This document shows positions 1 to 10,500 of a DNA stretch of 64,000 nt, one piece after another. This DNA comes from Malania oleifera. Taxonomy: Eukaryota > Streptophyta > Magnoliopsida > Santalales > Ximeniaceae. Location: NCBI RefSeq assembly GCF_029873635.1, contig NC_080420.1:123078719-123142718 (forward strand). The letters run 5' to 3'. The position numbers were made by a program, and so were the translations under genes. Numbering within the stretch: position 1 is the stretch's first letter; each line of letters begins with the position of its first letter. The notes below the pieces were generated by a model. It made no database searches. It saw nothing but the letters and a program-made list of their open reading frames with translations, and had not been told where the DNA came from.

Positions 1-428
1 AATACAAGAGGAGGAGGCACTACTCAACTCAACTCACCCTTTCTCACACATTTCTCTCTCTCACCTTCAACACAATTACTATCACACTCACATACACATC
101 ACATATATTCACGCACACACATCTCCATTATATAGTTGGATGGGGATGGATAGTAAAGGAAAGTGTTAATGCAATTCAATGGGATGGGCACCGACACGGA
201 TTAGCACCGACACTCCAGCACATCAAAGTTGGCTCTCTACTGCTCATCAAGGCTCCATTTCCATTTTATCTCAACAAAAACTTGGTCTGTTACAATTTGA
301 TTGCCTTGGGGTTCATAATTGCGCTAATTCAAGGTAAAGGCTACACGACAAAAAAAATGGAGGATGTTAATGCATCCAAACCTCCATTCTCCAATCAAAA
401 GACCTCTCCACCAACCATCCATCTGAAA

Positions 429-463
<35 letters not shown>

Positions 464-642
464 TACACACGCACACAAATACACACACATAACACTTTCA
501 CCTCAAGATTGTTTCACTTGGTCCAATCTAGTCTGCCATGATCCACTGCCCTATTTCAAATCAACATAACATAAATTAAGATATGATTGAATCTCCTACA
601 ATTACCTCAATTGGTCAAATTTTGTATGGTATGATCCACTGC
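1..642. other. Leading stretch without a gene; compound microsatellite
   Basis: I see no supported gene here. The only clear structure is a compound dinucleotide repeat, (TC)n followed by (AC)n, at about 429-478. Short open frames across it only reflect the low-complexity repeat. Confidence 0.6.
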
Positions 643-1680
643 CTAATTTCTAATCAATACAATGCAACTTTCTGCCTTCACTACATGCAGTAACATGCTC
701 AATTTGAAAAAGGGCCAAAAGAAATGGTTTGATCCTCTTATTTTTATTTCTTGAACCGAGACATCCATAAATTGGGATCCTAATGCAAATTTAGCTTTAT
801 TGGCTCTGCTCTTTAATATTGGTTTTGGAATCCCATCCATATTCACCCTATCAAGTATTTTCAAGGCGTGGCAACACAGAAGTCCCATTGACTCAAACAT
901 TTTTCATGTGCATAACATTATGGATGATTGCATAGTAAAAAGTAACATTCAGAAATTCGCAGTCAACCTCAAGAACAATATAGATAATCATCCCTTCAAC
1001 ATTACTAGTGTTATTCACCTCCAATTCCACAAACTTGTAGAACTCATCATCAAACAATCTAAAAAACATAACCATGCAAATGCAGGATGTCTGTGCTAGT
1101 AACCCCCATAACCCCCCCCCCCCCCCCCCCCCCCCAAAACAGGAAAACAAAAAAAATGGAAGCACTGTTCTACTATTACATCATCTTTTTGGCTCTATAT
1201 CTTTCCATTGTTTTTATTTATTTTCATATTGCTCCACAAAGAATGTGAGAGACATTGCCCTTAGATTTAATTGGAAATTTTGTTTGTGCTCTAACTCATC
1301 TAAGTGGATTTTGTCCCTACCTATCCAAGCTAAATGCGCAGCAGCATCTATCTGATTCTCAGCTTTTAAAAGAATAATCCCTTATTCCCTCATTATATAC
1401 ATTATACACATTAAAAATCTTCAAGCTTTTGCTTCCATGTGGGTTCAAACTTGGCTACATTATGAAAACCTTGTGCAAAATTGTAAAACAAAGATTGAAA
1501 CCTGAACCTTAATGTTTGAGCTTGCATTTCTCCTAATGTGCCACAAACACAATACCTGTTAAGAGTTCCTGGAAACGCCTTTGCTATGACAGTTTCCACT
1601 GCCTGAACACAGTTGACGAAAATGGTTTTTGGTGCTCGGTTACTAATAAACTCAAAAAAAAAAAAAAAAAACATCAAATA
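643..1680 (-). pseudogene. FAR1/FHY3-related (MULE transposase-derived) pseudogene fragment
   Basis: Minus-strand frames read, from high to low coordinate, like the second half of a FAR1-RELATED SEQUENCE protein. About 1677-1411 contains NRAPKTIFVN and a MULE-transposase-like stretch (AVETVIAKAFPGTLNRYCV). About 1380-1180 contains FFVEQYENK. About 1100-893 contains the RLFDDEFYKFVELEVN stretch. 900-643 contains FESMGLLCCHALKILDRVN, which matches the end of the SWIM zinc-binding region. FAR1/FHY3 proteins are transcription factors domesticated from Mutator-like transposases. The amino-terminal FAR1 DNA-binding domain and the first half of the transposase domain are missing, the frame shifts several times, a poly(C) run interrupts it at 1112-1135, and the first SWIM cysteines are not seen. 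It is a decayed gene, or possibly a decayed MULE. The family call is fairly sure; the exact limits are not. Confidence 0.6.
1112..1135 (+). repeat. Poly(C) run of about 24
   Basis: An uninterrupted C homopolymer lies inside the FAR1-like pseudogene. Its length is probably variable and may be imprecise in the assembly. Confidence 0.85.
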
Positions 1681-2434
1681 ATTGAATCCTTAATTTATCA
1701 AGAGGGAGCTATGGGGCAGTCACGTCCTCCCCAGTTTGGTGCCGCCTGGGGAGGGGGGTCCAAAGGGCTAGTTCAAGTTGGAGTTCTATGATGTCAAAAG
1801 AAAATAATATTTTCATGGTCCAAAGGGACTAGGGTAGCAATTTCCTAGTTACTTTTAGTTTATTTGTGTCTTATCCTCCATATATTGTACATTTTGTTTT
1901 GTATTATTAAAGGAATTATCCTCATCTAAAAAAAATCTATTTTCTAAGCTTTGTGCATCTTCTACAAACTATAATTAATAATTTATGATTTTCATTAATG
2001 CAAAAAAAAGTTAGTATAATCTTTAGATGTGAACATAATGTTATCAACTCCACCTACATCATTGGTTACAAACGAGAATGAGTTCGTTGGCCTAATACCC
2101 GCTACAACATTGAAGTGATAATATAGGTCCAATAATCATGTTCAAAGGAGCATTATATATCATCTTAGGAAATACAGCAAAAATAAAAAGGATAAAAAAG
2201 AAAAATAAGGTTCAAAAAATATCAATCTATGCACCAATGTGTAATATGGCCATCTAAAAATGGATGCTAAACAATTTTCTTCAAATAGTAATGAGGAAGA
2301 AATCTAGCAACAAAGAGTGTGAAATCCATTGTGAATGAGTCCATCCCCCAAAAAAATAACACATGGACACATCAAGCTGCCCGTCAAGTGCACTCCATCT
2401 TGGAGCACCTATATGAGCACAATGGAATACATCA

Positions 2435-2492
<58 letters not shown>

Positions 2493-3429
2493 GGGGAATA
2501 GGGGAATAAGGCCCAAGATCATCTGTCGTTACCCATCCTCAATAGTAGTTGAGTAAAGTGGTTGTCTCGACTCTCAACGCCACTTGTCACAAGGGATCCT
2601 TGAGAGATAAAGAGAGGTGATTGTGTTTTGGAAGAGATGGGAGAGAGCTAAAATTAATGCCGTCATGTTTCATTTAGAGGGAAGGACGATGTGTGATCAA
2701 TCAGCAAGTGAAAAAATGGTAATGGCTATTGCTCCAAATATTTGGGGTGGAAAAAGAAAGTTCAAATGTTTTGTACCATCCTTTAGGGGGTGGAGAAAAA
2801 CATTAGCTATCCTTGAGATTTCTCATTTGCCATCTTACTATAAAACATCCCCTTTGTGAACATGGACCATATGTAGGGTGTGTTTTCTCTAATCATCCCC
2901 CATGCATTATTGTGTATTTTATTAAGGACAGATAACTTGTAAAGTACACTTGTCCCTAAGTGTTTGGTTTTCTATAAAAGTAAAAAAGAAGTTCCCCTTT
3001 GTTTGTGTAGGCAATGAACCCAACTGAATTGTAAAAGCTTGTATAATAATAGTGAACCCTTGCTCAAGTGCCACGTGGAGTACTCATTGTAACTTCCCTT
3101 GTTGGATGTGACATGCACAAGGTCCCTTAAGGAATGATGGGTGCTAGTTGGTTGCTGAATCACTATAAATTTTGTTTGTCTTTCTCTCTCCTTTTCTCTT
3201 GGTTTTATAGCATAGTTGTGCTCTTGTAGTGTAATCAATGCTACCTTGACGCAAAATGTTCGGATTCATGGAACAGGTTGAGGATCGTGGGTATAGCACA
3301 TGCTCTAAAATGTGGAACGTTGGGTTTAAAGTTAAATAGACATATTGGTGAAAAATATATAACGACACTTGTTTAGTTTGGGGAGCATGGTTATGTGTTT
3401 CAAAATCTAAAAGAGATTTTCTTTTTTGA
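1681..3429. other. Gene-poor stretch with a (GT)n(GA)n microsatellite
   Basis: No supported gene. It holds a small GC-rich inverted repeat (arms 1726-1734 and 1746-1754) and a compound microsatellite, (GT)n at about 2439-2470 followed by (GA)n at about 2471-2493. The 80-residue open frame at 2617-2859 was not recognised and has no supporting signals. Confidence 0.5.
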
Positions 3430-3720
3430 AATAGATAAATAATAAATTAAGATGGAATTATAATGTGGTGTGGACACCTGCAACATAGGTCAAATAGTGT
3501 ACCAGTGAGGAGTAAGCTAGTTATTGTTAGTGGCAGTAAAATAGGGAGAAGTATACCCAAAATAACTTGGAACAAGATAGTTACTAAGGATTTAAGAGCC
3601 CTTAAGTTGTCAGGAGCAATTGCCCACGACCATGCAAATTGGAGAAAAGGGATTCATGTAACTGATCCCATCTAGTGGGACTTAACAACAATTGGCTGCT
3701 TGTTGTTGTCAACAAAATTG
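3430..3720 (+). mobile_element. RTE-type LINE fragment (3' end of the reverse transcriptase ORF)
   Basis: The plus frame from 3463 reads WCGHLQHRSNSVPVRSK, then GRSIPKITWNKIVTKDL and HANWRKGIHVTDPI. This is the conserved tail of plant RTE LINE polyproteins (usual form W-F-GHVQRRP ... GRPKKTW ... VIRKDL ... W-R-RI). The stop is followed by GTGGGACTTAACAACAATTG and TTGTTGTTGTC, like the family's TTG-rich 3' end. It is 5'-truncated and only about 0.3 kb long. Confidence 0.7.
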
Positions 3721-3977
3721 AATTAAACTTAGGATCGTTAGATTTAGCCCTGTAGAACAAAAGTGTACCATGTTTTGGAATGTTTGTACCAATAGTCATT
3801 TGTTAGGCCATTAGTGTTTTCTAGTAACTATGAGTATAACTAATTTGATTCTTTATGCACTATTTCTTTAAATTTACTTTATGTAAATTTTGATAAACAC
3901 AATCATCCCTACCCCCTCCTCGGATGCCTATTGAGCCAACAAAGAATGTGTAAGGAATGGATAAAGAATAAATAAAT

Positions 3978-4627
3978 TTGAATCTAACTGAAGTTTCTTT
4001 CTCTATGCGAAAGATACTAAAGTGTGAGTCAAAGTATAGGGTCATGGCTCACACTACTTGTGAACTTGTTTGGTTGAAAAACATGTTGGAAGAATTGGGT
4101 TTTCCACATTCTTGGTCTATGGAATTGATGTGTGATAATCGAGTTCCTCTTCATGTAGCCTCCCACCCAATCTTCCATAAGCGGGCAGAACAGATTGAAG
4201 TTGATTGCCACTTTGTGTGGGAGAAACTTGTGTAGAAGCTTATTACAACCACTTATGTGAAGTAAAATCTGCAACTTGCTGACTTGTTTACTAAAGCTTT
4301 GGGGGGTGCTCATGTTAAATATATTTGTAACAAGCTCAGAGCATATGATATCTGCGCTCCAACTTGAGGGGGAGTAGGTGAAGTGGTAGTCTAACATGGT
4401 ATCAGAGTTAGGCTGCCAAGAGGTCATAGGTTTTAGCCTTGTTGTCGGCATTTATTATTTGTTTGTCAAGAATTATCTTATTCCCTATAATGGGTGGTGT
4501 TCATCGTTTGTTCATCTCTCCACAAGCTATTGGACTGCATGGATGGGGGAGTGTTAAGGCCCGATATACATTATTGGCTCACAAAACCTAACAACTTAAG
4601 CTTTTAGGTGAAGTGGATGTCTAACAA
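3978..4627 (+). mobile_element. Degenerate Ty1/copia remnant (RNase H end, PPT, LTR and PBS scraps)
   Basis: The plus frame at about 3978-4235 reads MAHTTCELVWLKNMLEELGF and IEVDCHFVWEKLV, the Ty1/copia RNase H region. A purine-rich tract (TTGAGGGGGAG) follows near 4363-4373. An LTR-end plus primer-binding-site motif (TGGTATCAGAG) lies near 4398, and an LTR-start-like TGTTAAGGCCCGATATAC near 4552. The parts are out of their normal order, so this is a rearranged, broken fossil. Confidence 0.65.
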
Positions 4628-4922
4628 TTCGAAAGCAAGAAATCTACTTATTTTTTAAGGGGAGGCTATAAATGCTGACATAATTACTAGCCGATTATTT
4701 TGATGTAAAAAATAGATGTATAGTCCTTAAAGGTTTTGATTTCTTTCCTGACTTTTGGGCTCTTGCTGTTAGGTAGTTTCTTTTGTTTCTCTTTGTATAG
4801 TTTTGCCTATTTTGCCACCCTCTCTAATATAATGGTGCTTAATTCTTCCAAACAAATAAACTGGAAGTAACTATTTCTTATCTATTCCTTCTTGTTATGG
4901 ATTCATAAAAAATTTTCCACGG

Positions 4923-5611
4923 TTATTTTCTCTGCAGTGATAGCATATTTGTGTAAGCTATCAAATTCTTCATTTGCAACCATTCTATTCCTCCTAGGAA
5001 TAGATATTCCGCAAACCAAAGTTGATTACCAATACCATCTTCTAAAAGAACATCAGCATTCAGCAGCTCAAACTCTGAAGTGTCAGCTGACACTGCAAAC
5101 TTCCAAACAAAATGTTACAACTTCAATTTCAAGCAAGTACCTTTTGGCTCAAAAAGTTCCCCATCACTGATGACTTCAATTTGATTTAACGAATAAGAAA
5201 ATAAAACCGACAATCAAGGAACTGGGTCAGTCCAGAGTGACAGGCAACGCACCGCGATTCAAAGTTCACTTCTTATTTTCCTACACTTTCCCAGCAACCA
5301 ACCAAAGACTCAACAAATTCAGAAATCGAAGCCTATACTGCTCAATGTCACTTGTTCTAGCACTATCTATCAAACCACCAAAGCCCTTCTAACGAAGAAA
5401 ATGCATCAAAAGAACTGAACCCAAAATTGTCGATGTAAAAACAATTATAACTAAAATAGCAAATTCACTTTAAAAATAAAATAAAATAAAATAAACTCAC
5501 TGGAAACCTGCAGGGGGCTGAGATTTTCCGGCCACCGGGGCAATGCGAAACGGGTCTCCTGGTGGAGAGTTGGGAAAAGGGTGTCGGAAAAGATGAAAAG
5601 GGCAGAGACAT
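4923..5611 (-). CDS. Possible small nuclear gene with an organelle-targeting first exon (unrecognised)
   Basis: An ATG at 5611-5609 (minus) opens a 37-codon frame, MSLPFSSFPTPFSQLSTRRP followed by VSHCPGGRKISAPCRFP. It is rich in Ser, Pro and Arg with almost no acidic residues, like a plastid or mitochondrial transit peptide. The frame ends at 5501 against a strong donor, GTGAGT (5500-5495). A telo-box-like AAAACCCTAA lies just upstream of the ATG; such motifs are common near plant housekeeping gene starts. Further minus-strand candidates are a 33-nt segment at 5173-5141 followed by GTACTT, and 5092-4923, whose frame contains EYLFLGGIEWLQMKNLIAY and ends in TAA. The phases of these pieces do not join cleanly to exon 1, so an exon is missing from the model or the model is wrong. 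I do not recognise the product. An overlapping 100-residue frame (5799-5497) is the alternative reading. Confidence 0.3.
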
Positions 5612-6220
5612 CTGCCGGATCTTAGGGTTTTACAAGCTTGATATTCCTCCGGGCAGCTTACAAGCGCGGGGGTTCTCTTACAAAGAACGTGTTCAAAACT
5701 AATCATCGCTTTGGATTTTTCAGGAAATTCGACGTGGTCTAGGACCTGGGCCGTTGAGCTCATAACCACACGTTTAACGAACACTCCGTTGTGAAGCACG
5801 TGCTACCCACGTGTTCCTCCTTCATTAAAATAGAGATAATTTTTAAAGCATATATAAGTGCATATATAAAATTTACTCATTTTCAAAATTTGAAACTGAA
5901 ATATCTCAAATTTTAATGATTAGAATGTTTGTTTAAAAAGATTTGAATTTTTTTTTTATAAAGATTTGAATTTTTTTTTTATTATGTGTTGTAATGAGAA
6001 TGTATAAAAGAGAATGTTAATTAAATTTGTCATGTGAATAAATATTAGTAAGGTTGTCCTAAGGAGGTGGCCAATAGTTAAATTGTCATTTTGTTCACCG
6101 TCCCATAATTGAAGGGGCTCCAATTAACATTTAGATCGAATGAAACTATTAGTAAATTAATTAGAAATTTCAACTAATTAAAATTGACCTCAAAATATTT
6201 TATTGCACAAAATTTTTCTT
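5612..6220. other. AT-rich stretch without a gene
   Basis: I see no coding or repeat feature beyond AT-rich simple sequence. It could include the promoter of the possible gene that starts at 5611 on the minus strand. Confidence 0.4.
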
Positions 6221-6740
6221 TACTGTCTTTTTTGACTAGTATTAAAATTGAGTAACTAAAACCCACCTACAAGTATTGGTTGAAGACTGAGACCTTCATT
6301 CCTTAAGAAAAATTATAGAATGTGTCTGCGCCTCCTTGTTGTCAATGCGTCTATTGTGCTATTGATAAAGATGTAATGAGTGAGTCCCGCTTATGATAAG
6401 TATGATATTTAAAAAAGTAGGATTCACTCATTGTGTGTCTGACAGCAATATAATGTGCACAGAGACATGTGGAGAAGCAAACATAATCTATAATTTCTTC
6501 TATTTTAGAGTTTTGATCTAATTTTTTTCTTTCAATTCATGAATGCTCATGTGCATGCATCCACCTTAGCAAGTTCATGCATAGCTTGGAGTTCAAATCA
6601 TTCATTATTATTTGTCGATATTATATTTATAGTTAGCATGGAGTTCAAATCATTCATTATTATTTGTCAAAATTATAGCTAGCTTGGAGCCGCTCTTGAT
6701 TAATAATCTGACTTTTTCAATCCCATTTGAACTAATTAAG
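6221..6740 (+). repeat. Local direct duplication, copy A
   Basis: This block runs from a TTTTTTGACTAGTATT motif to an AATCCCATTTGAACTAAT motif. It is closely similar, in the same orientation, to 14025-14890 once the SINE in that copy is discounted. Shared stretches include GAGTTTTGATCTAATTTTTT and CATGTGCATGCATCCA. Copy A alone has a short internal tandem duplication of GTTCAAATCATTCATTATTA-type sequence at about 6589-6690. Confidence 0.75.
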
Positions 6741-6741
6741 G

Positions 6742-7375
6742 GTCTATTTCGTATAGTTGTTTTATGTTTTCTGTTTTCTGTTTTTTGTTTCTCTACAATA
6801 AACTAATTAGGGGCCTTTTTAGCTATTTTCCAAAAAAATGAAAACCAAAATCTATGGTTTTCAATTGTTTTGACAACCTAATGCCAAAAATTTTAATATC
6901 TAGAAATAATTTTTTGATTAAATTATTCATTTTATACACTTTTAAATTAAAACAAAAATTAAATGATCATATGAATTTAAATATAATTAAAATATATATA
7001 CATAAATTTCAAAAGATAATAATAAAGTCAATTAAAAAATGTTTTTACTATTTTTTAATTATCAAACTCAATAATTTTTTTATTATAAAGTAAATTTTGA
7101 AAGTAGAACAATTAAGTAAAATAATTATAATAAATTTTATTTTTATTATAGTAATTTTTTTAATATATATTATTTGTAATTTTATAATGTTAATCATATT
7201 TTTATAATATTATTTTATTTAAATATGAAAATAAGTATTTTTTTAATCAAAATTTTAATTTGTATTCGTTTTGTAAATATTAACCAAATAGGTTGCTAGT
7301 TTCTAGTTTTTAGTTTTTATATTTAGTTTTTTATTTTCTTTAATTTTTTAAAGTAATACTAAACAACCCTTAAAT
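6742..7375 (+). mobile_element. AT-rich MITE-like element, copy 1
   Basis: Very AT-rich, non-coding sequence has roughly matching inverted ends: TTAAGGGTCTATTTCGTA on the left, and on the right the reverse complement of TTAAGGGTTGTTTAGTA. It resembles 46470-47085 along its length, and the first part of 14892-15080. The TIR style (GGGTC-TTTGGTA) is typical of small hAT- or Harbinger-like MITEs, but I could not fix a target duplication, so the superfamily is open. Confidence 0.5.
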
Positions 7376-7580
7376 CTCTCGTACTTTATGCATTGCATTA
7401 ACTTTTTACTCCTTCCCATTTTTCATATCTAGAACTTGACTTCATGTTATAGCTCTTATTTATCCCTATGATAAAAATTAAAACTACCACATTAAACCAA
7501 AAGTAATTTCACATACCTAGATGAAAAACTAAACATAAATAAGAAATAAATTAGAAAATTATAAAACTAATATATAGAAT

Positions 7581-10500
7581 TGTTGCTGTTGAAAATTGAA
7601 CAGTTTTTGTGAATCGTCCTTTGATTGCAACCACCTGAAACGAACCAAACGTAAATGGCTTGAAGAACCCGGGGTGTATTTCGGGGGGATCACTCTGATG
7701 CTTAAATTAGAGATTGTAGGAGGCTTTAAATTGCAACAGTAATAGAAAAGAAAGTAAGAATTAGATGCTTACCTCCTTTCGGAGTACCCTTTTATAGTGG
7801 TGGAGGTTCACTCTATTTCAATTGGGTATTGATGGACGCATTGTCGCGATGTGCTCCTACACGGCGCGGAACGCACCAAAGTGTGTTGCCCCGAGATACG
7901 TGAACTGGAAAAGGTGAATTTTAAAATAATGATATTTTCATGGAAAATATGGTATGATGGAGTTGTCACTGACCTTTTGGAGTGTGGTTAAAACACTTTA
8001 TTACTACTAAGTTAAGGGTAGAATCGGTCTGCGCTATCAGAGTCGGGCTCAGGAGTTTGGTTATGCAAGGGGAAGGTATTAGCACCCCCTATGCGTCCGT
8101 TCTTACGAACGGTAGTTAATTAATCAAAAATTATTCCAAAATAAATTCAATAAACCTTTGAAAATACTCCCTACCAAAAATCAAAGAAAATGTGCAAAAT
8201 AAAATACTATGTAGGTATTCCCTCGGTGCTGAGGCATATCGTGCTCCGAAGAGCTCATGCCTCCCTTTTGAATCATCAGGATCGAAAAATCGAGAAAATA
8301 GTTTGAGAAAATGCACTCCTGGAATTTTTTGAAATTTTTATAGAATATTTTGTGTGAAAAAATAATAGTCCAAGAGGTTTTGGGACTTAATTCAGGATAA
8401 AAACCATTCATGGAGCCTCAAGAGTATTTTTTATGATTTTTATGATTTTTCCCTAAGTATGAAAACATTTCTGTGAATTCTGCAATTTTTGTGATTTTTC
8501 AATATTTTTCCCGAATGCTAATTAAATAACAAAGAGGTAATTAAGCCAAAAGCAATGAAAATTGGAACTTGAAAACATTTTCTTGATTTTATGTGATTTT
8601 TCTAACTGTAAAAACAACTTTGGATTCGCAAAAAAAAAAATTGATTTTTTGTATTTTTTTTTTCCCTAATTTTTATGTGGTTTTTATCATAAGAATTATT
8701 TCAAATAGTGAAAACCAACTTAGAAATAGTCTTAGAATTTTTTCTGATTTTTTTTTTAAAAAAAATTGTGATTTTTTTGAATTTTATGGCCTTTAAATGA
8801 ATTATTTGAGTATTTAAAATAAAATAAGATAACGAAAAGAGAAAACCGGTGTAAACTGGTTCAGGGGGGTCAACCGGTCAAACATTAATTGGTCTGGAGG
8901 GGGACTGGTTTAGGGCCGGTCAAGGCCATATGCCACGTGGCGTGCTATGAGTGGAGGGGTCTGATGGGCCAGGATAGCTGATGTGGCAACCTCCTGAACG
9001 TCCATGGAGGGTCAGGATCCAACAACTCTCAGTGGGCTGCCACCAACATTAATGGCAAAGGAACAAGGATGCCACGTGTTGACACGAGGTGGCACACGTG
9101 CAGGCATTTACGAAGGATTCTGACACAAGGCAATTGCTGTCGTTGATGGGGGTCCAAGATTTGATGGTGAAAGGTGATTCTGCATGGATCGTCGACATGG
9201 AAACATCCCGAGCATAGGCAAAGAGCACATATTCAACAGTGCTCAAAGGGCTACGTAGCCTTTTGATCAAATGACCAGAGACTTGACACGTGCCGTAATT
9301 TTACGGCTTCAAGGCTGCTGATACTTAAACTCCATTTTTTTTCTTTCTTTCATTTTTTCATTCTGTTTTCACTCGAGTCTCTCCCTCTCCTCTCTCTTCT
9401 CTTCCTTCCCCGAATACTCTCAAAAACCCTAGACTATCCCCTTCCTTCTCTCCTCTAAAACCCTAAGATCCAAACTTAGCTTCTTCTGAAATCCTTCTTC
9501 TCTTTCTTCTACTTGTTCGAAAAGACCTTCATCTCTAAACCATTTCTTTCTTCGAAATCTCTGACTGCTAATAAACCCTAATGTCTAACACCATTCTTCT
9601 CTCTCAAATTTCCAACTCTATCCCTGAAAATCTAGGCCTCAAACTCAGATCCCTGCAAGCTTCCTATTCCCCTTTCCAGTCGAAAAACCCTAACCCTATA
9701 ATCCCTCTCTCACTCCATGAGTTATTTTGAGCTCTCTTCAAACTATCTCTCTCTCTTTTCAGATCTCTGCAACTCTTTAGACCTTCTATTTAGTCCTCGC
9801 ATGATCTGAACCTCGATTCAAATCCCCTCTTACCCTCCTGTCCTTTTGAGATCCAAAGGACCTGAACCCAATTCCCTACTTTAGCACACTCACAAACGAT
9901 TAGTCAATCTTCGAGGACGTTTCGAATGAAGCAGCTCGAAGGTGAGACACTAGAGAAATTCTAACTGGCAAAACTTTAGAGGTCATGGCCAAGAAGATAA
10001 GTGATCTCTTTCCCATTTCTATTTTGACTGTGTGAATGCCCAGATTGCTTTCCCAATGGTGTGTTTGTATTGGTTGTGTCTATTTGGTATTATTCGTGCT
10101 CGGTTAGGGTTTCTATTGCAGGTTTGGGTCCAAGGACAAGTGTAACTCGTCTGAATCCAATGGGTGGGAGCAGGGTTGACTCGTGCAAGTCAACTCGCTT
10201 GTGCGGGCGAACTCGGATGGGTCTGAATGAGTCACATGCCTACAGGCACATGTGGGGGGGGGGGGGTAAGTCAAGTGTTGGCTTGATGGGCTTTGGGTGA
10301 AATCATAAAATGGGCTTGAGTTTGGTAAAAATGGGCCGGCCCAAGATGGATTTTTAAAACAGGCTTAACTTCTTTTTTTTTTTTTTTTCCAAAATGGGCT
10401 ACGAGATAAAACATTAAAATGGGCTTTGGGGTTTGATTTTCGAATGGGCTAGCTATTTTTAAAAATGGGTCGGGTCTCTTTTGAAAATAATTTGGGCTTG

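Noticed and set aside
2617-2859. 80-residue open frame with Trp- and Lys-rich content
   Set aside because: Not recognised, no splice or start context, and flanked by repeats; insufficient support to call a gene.
4398-4412. TGGTATCAGAG sequence as part of a tRNA gene
   Set aside because: It is the complement of a tRNA 3' end, a retroelement primer-binding site; no cloverleaf is present here or at 17127, 19956 or 42135.
5497-5799. 100-residue minus frame as the coding reading of the exon near 5.5 kb
   Set aside because: The overlapping frame from the ATG at 5611 has a transit-peptide-like composition and stops at a strong donor, so it was preferred, though weakly.
9420-9690. AAACCCTAA motifs as interstitial telomere repeats
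   Set aside because: They are single scattered motifs, not tandem arrays, and lie in LTR-like leader sequence.
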